Shown: one piece after another, positions 1 through 5,907 of the stretch
Position numbering within the stretch: position 1 is the first letter of the stretch
Layout of the letters: every line of letters begins with the position of its first letter
From: JAWLDB01 sp041686915
Lineage (GTDB): Bacteria > Bacillota > UBA994 > UBA5500
Reading direction: 5' to 3'
Assembly: GCA_041686915.1 (NCBI GenBank)
Contig: JAWLDB010000102.1
Span: forward strand, 1 to 9,538
DNA: 9,538 nucleotides
The notes under the pieces: model-generated
Told to the model about the DNA's origin: nothing
The model's input: only the letters and a program-made list of their open reading frames with translations
Databases searched by the model: none
Made by a program: the position numbers and the translations under genes

Positions 1-5
1 TAGCC

Positions 6-908
6 ATGCATACAAACTGGCTAGCTATCAACCAACTGCGGCGTTCATTTAAAGGTAAAGGGCTGGTACTAAGAGATATCAACCTGCGGTTCCAGAACGG
101 CATCACCGCGTTGCTCGGACCAAACGGTTCTGGCAAGACTACGCTCTTGCGTTGCCTGGCTGGGATTATCCCTTATTCCAAGGGAGAGATTAGCTGGAAT
201 GGCATCGAAGTCCGCAAGGCTGGCGTACTTTATCGCCAGTGTCTCGGCTATCTGCCTCAGGATTTCGCGGGGCACCAGCATATGTCTGTGAGAGAATTTC
301 TAGGTTATATGGCAGCACTGAAGCTACTTCCCGCCGAGTTGGTGCCAGCACGCCTCACCGAGTTGATGCTTGAGTTGGGACTAACTGCGCATGCGGATAC
401 CCGCTTAGGGAAGCTCTCTCGCGGCACTTTGCAGCGGGTCGGGATGGCCCAGGCCCTGCTGAATGATCCGGACCTGCTGCTACTCGATGAGCCTACTTCC
501 GGCATGGACCCTGAAGAGCGCAGCAAGTTGATTGAGCTGTTGCGGTCCCTGGCCAGGGAGCGGGTAATCATCTTCGCCACTCATCTCGCTGGCGATGCAG
601 AGGCGGCTGCTGACTCGGCTGTGGTTCTGCGTGAGGGAAGTGTACTTTTACATCGACCCATCCTGGATTTGCGGGAGAGTGTTGCCGGTCGGGTATGGAA
701 CATGCGGCTTCCAGACCTTAGTCAGCTGCCTCCAGGCTGCATACTCACCAGGTCGCTGCCATGCGACGCGGGTGGGATAGATGTCCGCCTGGTCTGCCCC
801 AAGCAGCCGTCCACTTCAGCTGTCCCTTGCCAGCCGTCGCTCGAAGACGCCTACTTGGCGCTGGTGAGTCACGGGGGCGGTTCCGTTGACTCACGCCCTT
901 CCCTTTGA
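6..908 (+). CDS. ABC transporter ATP-binding protein (first of two paralogous ATPases)
   Basis: Cytoplasmic nucleotide-binding subunit of an ABC-2-type exporter; it hydrolyses ATP to drive the permeases encoded downstream. Visible motifs are Walker A GPNGSGKT at residues 38-45, Q-loop Gln85 in GYLPQDF, signature LSRGT at 137-141, Walker B LLLLDE at 157-162, D-loop SGMDPEE, and switch His193 in ATHLAGD. A C-terminal extension of about 90 residues ends in SLEDAYLALV, closely matching the end of the next ATPase (TLEDGYMALV), so the two are paralogues. The signature departs from LSGGQ (Arg for the first Gly, Thr for Gln) but keeps Ser and the second Gly. The ATG at base 6 is the natural start, because the family's opening strand follows at once; its ribosome site lies outside the window. 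A TAG at bases 1-3 may end an upstream gene. The substrate cannot be read from the sequence. Confidence 0.93.
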   Translation: MHTNWLAINQLRRSFKGKGLVLRDINLRFQNGITALLGPNGSGKTTLLRCLAGIIPYSKGEISWNGIEVRKAGVLYRQCLGYLPQDFAGHQHMSVREFLGYMAALKLLPAELVPARLTELMLELGLTAHADTRLGKLSRGTLQRVGMAQALLNDPDLLLLDEPTSGMDPEERSKLIELLRSLARERVIIFATHLAGDAEAAADSAVVLREGSVLLHRPILDLRESVAGRVWNMRLPDLSQLPPGCILTRSLPCDAGGIDVRLVCPKQPSTSAVPCQPSLEDAYLALVSHGGGSVDSRPSL

Positions 909-1013
909 AAAAAGTTATTGATGATAGCCAACCATCTCTCCCAAAGCCTCGTATGAGAGGATGAAGTTGACTTCAGATACCCAGTCCACCTTTGAAACCG
1001 GGAGGGATTTCTT
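909..1013 (+). other. Gap between the two ATPase genes
   Basis: This 105-base gap is long compared with the tight joints elsewhere in the operon. It has no terminator-like GC-rich hairpin with a T run, so read-through is likely. An imperfect, bulged stem can be drawn between 929-940 and 955-969 (CTCTC with GAGAG, then CAT with ATG, then CAAC with GTTG). A TTGACT at 967-972 resembles a -35 box, but no good -10 box follows at 16-18 bases. It ends in the Shine-Dalgarno site of the second ATPase. Confidence 0.3.
1000..1006 (+). promoter_or_regulatory. Ribosome binding site of second ATPase
   Basis: GGGAGGG lies 7 bases before the ATG at 1014 and fixes that start codon. Confidence 0.8.
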
Positions 1014-1895
1014 ATGCACGTAGAGATTAAGGCTCTCCGCAAGGAGTATGGCCGTACTATCGCCTTGCAGGACCTGTCACTGACCATAGATAGCGGCATG
1101 TTTGGTTTGCTCGGCCCGAACGGAGCTGGCAAGAGCACGCTGATGCGCATTCTTACTACTCTCCTGCCCCCTACTTCAGGAACCGCACTGATTGACGGCA
1201 TGGATATCCGCAGAAAGAAGCGTGAAGTCAGGCAGTTGCTTGGCTACCTGCCGCAGGAATTCGGGTTGTACAGAAAACTTTCTGCGTGGGAGCTGCTGGA
1301 CCTGATTGCCAGTCTGAAGGGCATAGGCCCTGCTCGGCGCCGCCGCACTGAAGTCGAGAGAGTTCTGCGTCAGGTCAACCTTTGGGATAAGCGCAACCAG
1401 AGAGTCGGTGGATACTCCGGCGGCATGAAACGGCGCATCGGAATAGCCCAGGCCCTACTGGGAGACCCCAAGCTGCTGATCGTTGACGAGCCCACTGCCG
1501 GCCTGGACCCGGAAGAGCGTGTACGGTTCCGCAATCTACTAACAGAGTTAAGTGGGGACAGAGTCGTTATCCTATCCACTCATATCGTGGGTGACATAGA
1601 GAGCAGTTGCAACCAACTGGCAGTGCTCAGACAAGGGGCGTTGATGTTCGCCGGCAGCCAACAGCAGTTGGCGGAACAGGCAGCGAAAAAGGTCTGGCAG
1701 GTACAGGTACCGGAGCGCGACTTGCAGCGACTGAAGAGCGCTGGGCGGGTCGTCTCCACCCGGCGCGATGGTGAGTGGATCGCTGTCCGCCTGATAGCCG
1801 AGCAGAACCCGTTCGACCTGGGTGAACAACTGGAACCTACTCTAGAAGATGGCTACATGGCACTGGTCGGCCAGGACCAAAACGGTGGGTGGTAA
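1014..1895 (+). CDS. ABC transporter ATP-binding protein (second paralogous ATPase)
   Basis: Second cytoplasmic ATPase of the exporter, 293 residues. All motifs are canonical: Walker A GPNGAGKS at 34-41, Q-loop Gln81 in GYLPQEF, signature YSGGM at 134-138 followed by KRRIGIAQALL, Walker B LLIVDE at 154-159, D-loop AGLDPEE, and switch His190 in STHIVGD. The C-terminal region after about residue 215 ends in TLEDGYMALV as in the first ATPase. YSGGM with KRR is typical of ATPases that pair with ABC-2 permeases. The stop abuts the following permease gene, so the two are probably translationally coupled. Having two different ATPases in one operon suggests either a heterodimer or one ATPase per permease; the sequence does not decide. 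Function as an ABC-2 ATPase is certain, the cargo unknown. Confidence 0.95.
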   Translation: MHVEIKALRKEYGRTIALQDLSLTIDSGMFGLLGPNGAGKSTLMRILTTLLPPTSGTALIDGMDIRRKKREVRQLLGYLPQEFGLYRKLSAWELLDLIASLKGIGPARRRRTEVERVLRQVNLWDKRNQRVGGYSGGMKRRIGIAQALLGDPKLLIVDEPTAGLDPEERVRFRNLLTELSGDRVVILSTHIVGDIESSCNQLAVLRQGALMFAGSQQQLAEQAAKKVWQVQVPERDLQRLKSAGRVVSTRRDGEWIAVRLIAEQNPFDLGEQLEPTLEDGYMALVGQDQNGGW

Positions 1896-1897
1896 AC

Positions 1898-2545
1898 GTG
1901 CGTGAATGGAAGCTCCACTTTACCTGGTCATACCTGGTACCTCCGCTAATCCTGGCTGTCCTCTTGTGGGACATCATGTCCAACTCTAACAGTCCGAATT
2001 TTCGTCCCCGTTTGTCTGAGCTACTGCAAATCTTTGAGCTGTTCTGGCCCTTAGCTTTGGCCCTCGGGGTAGCCACTCTGCTACCTTTTGAACGCCAAGA
2101 AGGTATGCTAGAACTACGGTTATCCTATCCCCGGCCGTACCTGCTTTCGTTGCTCCAAAAGCTGACCCTTCCGATTTTGCTTTGGGCGCTAGTAGGGGCC
2201 GCAGGCCTTGCTTTAGCGTATCGGGGATATATGATCTTCGATTGGTGGCTACTAGCGAAGGTTAGCATCCCGCCGGCGATTGCCCTGGCAGGTTGCTCGC
2301 TACTGGCCAGCACCTTGACCCTTAACACACCGGCTAGCCTGCTGATTACGGTAGCCTGGTGGGGATTTGAGCTCGCTACCGGCAGTCGATTAACCGGCAA
2401 TTTGGCGCTGTTCCCCTACTCCATGCGCGTTGAGGAGATAGCGCTTGATACCAACCGCATTCTCCTGGTGTTGTTAGGCCTGACGCTAGGAGCAGCTGCA
2501 ACTGTGCTGCTCCACAAACGGCAGTTGCCTGCGGCAGAGGAATAA
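1898..2545 (+). CDS. ABC-2-type permease subunit, six-helix membrane protein
   Basis: Small hydrophobic protein of about 215 residues. Six membrane segments are apparent; counted from the GTG at 1889 they lie near residues 14-30, 48-66, 92-111, 122-143, 148-164 and 190-208. Six helices and this size are usual for an ABC-2 permease half. Basic residues in the short N terminus and in the tail (HKRQ) fit both ends being cytoplasmic. No specific family motif is recognised, so the call rests on topology and position: it starts right after the ATPase stop and ends 13 bases before the fused permease. The start is uncertain. GTG at 1898 follows a weak GGTGGGTGG purine run; GTG at 1889 would overlap the ATPase stop and adds three residues but has no ribosome site. 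It presumably forms the membrane channel together with the larger permease. Confidence 0.8.
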   Translation: MREWKLHFTWSYLVPPLILAVLLWDIMSNSNSPNFRPRLSELLQIFELFWPLALALGVATLLPFERQEGMLELRLSYPRPYLLSLLQKLTLPILLWALVGAAGLALAYRGYMIFDWWLLAKVSIPPAIALAGCSLLASTLTLNTPASLLITVAWWGFELATGSRLTGNLALFPYSMRVEEIALDTNRILLVLLGLTLGAAATVLLHKRQLPAAEE

Positions 2546-2550
2546 GGAGG
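2544..2550 (+). promoter_or_regulatory. Ribosome binding site of fused permease
   Basis: AAGGAGG overlaps the stop codon of the preceding permease and sits 8 bases before the ATG at 2559. This fixes the start and implies translational coupling. Confidence 0.85.
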
Positions 2551-2558
2551 TTTTAGAT

Positions 2559-4793
2559 ATGCAGACCATATTCGCTTTGGCGAAGCTAGAGCTGAAGCAG
2601 CAGATTCGCAGCATCATCTTCTGGCTAGTCATTCTGTTCAGCGCTTTTTTGGCCTTTGACGGCTACTATACATCCCCTAACCTGTGGGAAAACATGCAAT
2701 GGGCGACATCAACAGTCTATCTGACTGTGCTTCTGCTCGCGCTCTTGGCCACGATGGCCGCCGGACGTAGTATTCGACAGCGTGTAAATGAGATAGTAGA
2801 CAGCACTAGCAGCCGGAGCTGGGAAATGGTCTTTGGGCAGTGGCTTGGATTCGCCGCCATCGCAGCCCTCATCTCACTTTTCACTGTGGTAGTTCTAACA
2901 TTCCGTGCTCTGCAGCTGGGAGGCAGCTTTGATCTAAATACAGTGCTCCTCTTTTGGTTGACGCTTTACTTTCCCAACATGCTGCTCGGGATAACAGTAG
3001 GTTTAGCCCTCGGCACCTTCGTACCTAGCCTGTTCATCAGTCTACCTGTAACTGTAGGTTGGTGGTTTCTGATCGGCACACTATCAGACTCGGGGGCCTT
3101 ACCCAAACTGCTACCCGGCATCTGGGCAGAAGTGCTCGACTTTACGGCTACAACTCCGGTAGTGGGCTCGGGATCGCTTGGCTTTTTCCCCTTCCATCGC
3201 TACCTAATGAACAGGTTGGCTCAAGTTGGCTTCATCCTAGCCTTGCTGGCTGTGATGGTCCTACTGTTCAAGCGCTGGCGCGAGAGCAACATCCATTGGC
3301 AACCGATTGCTATCACCCTGCTGGCGGTAATTACGCTTGGTGGCAGCATGACCGGCTTTGCTTTAGAGATACAGGAAGTGAGGCAGAGCTATCTTGCCCG
3401 CTGGGTCCCAAATGGCCTGGACGGAGCAGCTGTGCAAGCAGAACGAGATGCGTGGCAAGCTAAGGGGGCAGATAACCCTGCTGTTACCGCCCTTAGCTAT
3501 GACCTGGATGTAACTTTCGAGCCAGCTAAGCATGCGCTGGCTGCTACAGCAGTGCTGCAGGTCAGGAACGATGGCAGTCAGCCGCTTCACGAACTGGTAT
3601 TTACTTTGGACGACAGGATGCAGGTGGAAGGCGTCTATTGGAATGGTGATAGCGTTGAGCTGGTCACAAGCCAGGGCTTCAGCTGGCGTAGCCTACAGCT
3701 TGTAGAGCCTCTTAACCCCGGTGCAACGGGAACACTGAAGCTTAGTTATTCAGGCGAAGTTTGGGAGTGGACCACCCGCTGGAATGAGAAGGATCCTGAA
3801 CTGGTAGCTTTCATCAGCGAACAGGGCATCTTCCTCCCGCCCCATCTCTGTTGGTACCCAGTACCAGGCTTGCAAAACGTCGTGCCAATGCTTGGACAGT
3901 ACGAAAACATGCCCGAGTATGCTGCCGACTTCAGGGTTACTGTGAGTGATAGCAATCAAACAACGGTCACCAACTTGCAGCCCCTTGCTAACGGAACATG
4001 GACGGGAAGACTGCCAGGGTTAATGGTTGCCGCTGGTGACTGGATCACTCTCGATACCGACAACATCACCTTGCTGCATGTGAAAGATCATCAGCTTGAT
4101 GAGTACGTAGAGGCCCTGCAAGCATCTTATGAACTGGCTACTGCCTATCTAGGACCATTGCCGACTGAGCGCATTACTGCGTTAACTGTGCCCAGCTGGT
4201 TCTATGCTGATGTGGACAGCCGGGCCACTCAAGCAATCCTGGTCGGGGATCGCAGGCTGAGCTTTGACAAGCGCATTGGCCAGGCACTGTGGCAGCGGCA
4301 GAGCATTCTGAGCAACGTGCTGAGCTGCTGGTACGATACGCTTCACTTTTATGCGCCGTCACAGGATCCAGAAGAAAAGCTAGCTGCCCATACGCGTGTA
4401 GCACTGAGCAGCTATCTGTGGTCGCAGTATAGGGAAACGCTACCCGGTCAACAGGGAAGCCTGGAAGCAGAGTATGCAGCACGCAAAACAGCAAGAGATG
4501 CAGATGGAATGACTGAGCCGTCGTTGGAGACTGGCCAGGTATACAGCATGTACAGCTTCGAGTCCAACCAGCTCTGGTTGGAGCTGGAGGAGGTCAGGCG
4601 GGCTAGAGGTGAGGATGCACTGAAGCAAACGCTGCTGCAATGGCTAATGATATCCAGGCAGGACATAAGCCGCGAGGTAATCATTCAAAGCGATAATAAA
4701 TTGCTAAAGGCAGGCCACTGGCCTGCCTTTGTGATGTTTGTAGTTACGCCAACCTTGGTTTGCAGACAATCTCGTGAATCTTGGTCTCCATGA
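2559..4793 (+). CDS. ABC-2 permease fused to an M1-aminopeptidase-like extracellular domain; 3' end disturbed
   Basis: A 744-residue frame. Seven hydrophobic segments (near 17-34, 52-68, 96-118, 127-150, 154-174, 222-238, 248-268), with basic loops at 69-95 and 239-247, place the C-terminal part outside the cell. Residues about 313-400 look like the N-terminal beta domain of M1 peptidases (YDLDVTFEPAKHAL, then an RNDGSQPLHELVFTL strand, closing in LKLSYSG). A WYPV segment at 432-435 also fits. Where M1 enzymes carry GAMEN and HExxH plus a downstream Glu, this protein has VPSWFYADVDSRATQ (545-559) and ILSNVLSCWYD (583-593), so zinc ligands are absent and the domain is probably non-catalytic. 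ABC-2 permeases fused to M1-like domains are known in bacteria. The frame lacks a stop before the terminator at 4706-4730. The last 35 or so residues are therefore doubtful, and the intended end is probably near 4694-4707. Confidence 0.82.
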   Translation: MQTIFALAKLELKQQIRSIIFWLVILFSAFLAFDGYYTSPNLWENMQWATSTVYLTVLLLALLATMAAGRSIRQRVNEIVDSTSSRSWEMVFGQWLGFAAIAALISLFTVVVLTFRALQLGGSFDLNTVLLFWLTLYFPNMLLGITVGLALGTFVPSLFISLPVTVGWWFLIGTLSDSGALPKLLPGIWAEVLDFTATTPVVGSGSLGFFPFHRYLMNRLAQVGFILALLAVMVLLFKRWRESNIHWQPIAITLLAVITLGGSMTGFALEIQEVRQSYLARWVPNGLDGAAVQAERDAWQAKGADNPAVTALSYDLDVTFEPAKHALAATAVLQVRNDGSQPLHELVFTLDDRMQVEGVYWNGDSVELVTSQGFSWRSLQLVEPLNPGATGTLKLSYSGEVWEWTTRWNEKDPELVAFISEQGIFLPPHLCWYPVPGLQNVVPMLGQYENMPEYAADFRVTVSDSNQTTVTNLQPLANGTWTGRLPGLMVAAGDWITLDTDNITLLHVKDHQLDEYVEALQASYELATAYLGPLPTERITALTVPSWFYADVDSRATQAILVGDRRLSFDKRIGQALWQRQSILSNVLSCWYDTLHFYAPSQDPEEKLAAHTRVALSSYLWSQYRETLPGQQGSLEAEYAARKTARDADGMTEPSLETGQVYSMYSFESNQLWLELEEVRRARGEDALKQTLLQWLMISRQDISREVIIQSDNKLLKAGHWPAFVMFVVTPTLVCRQSRESWSP
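4706..4730. terminator. Strong bidirectional hairpin terminator
   Basis: Arms AAAGGCAGGCC (4706-4716) and GGCCTGCCTTT (4720-4730) are perfect complements of 11 bp around a 3-base ACT loop. The stem ends in A/T pairs, giving T runs at the 3' side on either strand. It lies between convergent genes, as expected for a shared terminator. Unusually, the frame of the + strand permease runs straight through it. Confidence 0.85.
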
Positions 4794-5292
4794 TGCGCTG
4801 GGCGTGGGCTGGCCGCATAACAGCAGCTGTATCAGCGCCCTTACCGGTACCGGCAATCACCATGATGTCCGTATTGTCCGGAACCATGCCAGAGTCGTAG
4901 GCCATTGTAGCAATCTCCACACAGACTTTGGTGCCCTGGCCAAGCATGCGAAGAGTGTGAGCCATGATTTCAACCGGGTAAACTCCGCTAAACTTGCTGC
5001 TCAAGCCACGCTCGGCTCCCGAGAGAGCATGAGTGGTGAACAACAGCTTCATGCCGGCAGCCTGCAACTCGTTTCTTACTTCATCGGTCATCGGGTTAGG
5101 GCCCTCACGGAAACCGTATACCTGTCCAACGATAGAGATATCGAACTCCTTAGCATAGGGGAGCAACGCGTTGGCAGTTGTTCCGCGGTATGAGGCAGCC
5201 ACAATGTGCGTAATGCCTAGTTCTCTGGCCCGCTTCACTGCCAACTCAACTGTCTGTTCAGTATTATGTACGCCTGGTGTTTCAAAGATCAC
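4744..5292 (-). CDS. Stand-alone pyruvate kinase C-terminal (PK_C) domain protein
   Basis: This 182-residue protein resembles the C-terminal alpha/beta domain of pyruvate kinase without the catalytic barrel. That stand-alone group of uncharacterised proteins is found in archaea and Bacillota. Visible features are a THIVAASYRGTTANALL segment at 28-44, matching the PK_C region that binds effector phosphates in some pyruvate kinases, a central YGFREGPNPMTDEVR at 59-73, and a C-terminal strand-turn-helix VIAGTGKGADTAAVMRPA at 145-162. The start is the GTG at 5290-5292, six bases after AGGAGGG on the minus strand. No signal peptide or membrane segment is seen, so it is cytoplasmic. The reaction is unknown; a phosphometabolite-binding or regulatory role is inference from the fold. 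It is a single-gene unit ending at the shared hairpin, divergent from the SprT-like gene. Confidence 0.88.
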   Translation of the reverse strand: MIFETPGVHNTEQTVELAVKRARELGITHIVAASYRGTTANALLPYAKEFDISIVGQVYGFREGPNPMTDEVRNELQAAGMKLLFTTHALSGAERGLSSKFSGVYPVEIMAHTLRMLGQGTKVCVEIATMAYDSGMVPDNTDIMVIAGTGKGADTAAVMRPAHAQRIMETKIHEIVCKPRLA

Positions 5293-5298
5293 AGCAAT

Positions 5299-5305
5299 CC
5301 CTCCT
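5299..5305 (-). promoter_or_regulatory. Ribosome binding site of PK_C-domain gene
   Basis: AGGAGGG on the minus strand lies 6 bases before the GTG at 5292. It supports this non-ATG start. Confidence 0.8.
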
Positions 5306-5321
5306 GTAAATGCTACTTGCA

Positions 5322-5329
5322 GTTATACT
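5322..5329. promoter_or_regulatory. Possible -10 region(s) in the divergent gap
   Basis: The most AT-rich patch between the divergent genes gives TATACT on the + strand (5324-5329) and TATAAC on the minus strand (5327-5322); both resemble a -10 box. Neither has a convincing -35 box at 16-18 bases, so this is only a candidate. Confidence 0.2.
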
Positions 5330-5358
5330 TAAACTTCTTCAAGCTATGACTGGCAGAC

Positions 5359-5386
5359 TCCTGCTTCACCTAGAGGTTTTGCAGGA
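5359..5386. repeat. 28-base imperfect palindrome, operator- or leader-stem-like
   Basis: Outer arms TCCTGC (5359-5364) and GCAGGA (5381-5386) are perfect complements, and so are inner arms ACCT (5368-5371) and AGGT (5374-5377), all centred on 5372/5373. Twenty of 28 bases are symmetric. It lies 32 bases before the SprT-like start codon. It could bind a dimeric regulator or form a stem-loop in the 5' leader; no T run follows, so it is not a terminator. Confidence 0.4.
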
Positions 5387-5403
5387 AGCCTGGCGAACAT
5401 ACT

Positions 5404-5410
5404 GGGGAGG
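5404..5410 (+). promoter_or_regulatory. Ribosome binding site deciding the SprT-like start
   Basis: GGGGAGG ends 8 bases before the ATG at 5419. The alternative in-frame GTG at 5410 overlaps this site and would have no room for ribosome binding, so the ATG is preferred. Confidence 0.75.
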
Positions 5411-5418
5411 TGAGTGAC

Positions 5419-5898
5419 ATGCAACCACTAGACCTGCTGACCTTGGTCCAAGACTTAAGCGTTCTCCACTTTGCAAAGCCATTTAACGGACAAGTCCGCT
5501 GGAACGCTCGCCTGCGTACCTCCGCAGGCCGCTGCGTGCATCCGGCTGGCTCGATTGAGCTAAACCCACGCTACATGGACTACTATGGAGAGCAGGCACT
5601 GATAGATACCCTAAAACATGAGCTAATCCATTACCACTATCCAAAAGCGGGGCATGGCCCCGTCTTTCAACGGGAAGCACAGAGGATCGGCTGTCAGCGG
5701 CACTGTCTTCCCCTGCCAGGGCAGGTAACTTTCTATGTGTACAAGTGCCAGGATTGTGGGCAAGGCTATCGTAGGCGCAAACGGGTGAACCTGCGCAAAT
5801 ACCGCTGCGGCAAGTGCCGCGGCAGGTTGAAGCTCATCAGCCGTGAACAAATGCAGGTCAAAGTGCCGCTGCCAACAACGCCACCAACTGAGAGGTAA
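5419..5898 (+). CDS. SprT-like zinc metalloprotease-family protein
   Basis: Protein of 159 residues with the SprT-like layout: an N-terminal helical part, the zinc motif HELIH at 67-71 followed by a third histidine at 79 (GHGPVF), and a C-terminal zinc ribbon with Cys110/Cys113 (CQDC) and Cys130/Cys133 (CGKC) in a strongly basic segment. Length and order match bacterial SprT/YpjP-type short members, and the motif shares its metal site with the eukaryotic DNA-protein-crosslink protease SPRTN. The bacterial role is not well defined. All ligands are intact, so a zinc-dependent peptidase is plausible; nucleic-acid binding by the basic ribbon is inference. No signal peptide, so cytoplasmic. It is the first gene of a tight pair with the acetyltransferase (9-base gap). 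A GTG at 5410 would add three residues. Confidence 0.88.
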   Translation: MQPLDLLTLVQDLSVLHFAKPFNGQVRWNARLRTSAGRCVHPAGSIELNPRYMDYYGEQALIDTLKHELIHYHYPKAGHGPVFQREAQRIGCQRHCLPLPGQVTFYVYKCQDCGQGYRRRKRVNLRKYRCGKCRGRLKLISREQMQVKVPLPTTPPTER

Positions 5899-5907
5899 GT
5901 GAGTTTG

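Noticed and set aside
869..1201. A 110-residue minus-strand frame covering the gap between the two ATPases
   Set aside because: Most of it is antisense to ATPase coding sequence and no motif is visible; the gap alone is too short to support it.
4174..4494. A 106-residue open frame on the minus strand inside the fused permease gene
   Set aside because: It lies wholly antisense to a gene with clear domain content and its composition shows no recognisable motif; a chance frame.
4706..4730. Perfect inverted repeat considered as a mobile-element end or attachment site
   Set aside because: Its position between convergent stops, its short loop and its A/T-ended stem fit a bidirectional terminator, and there is no transposase or integrase nearby.
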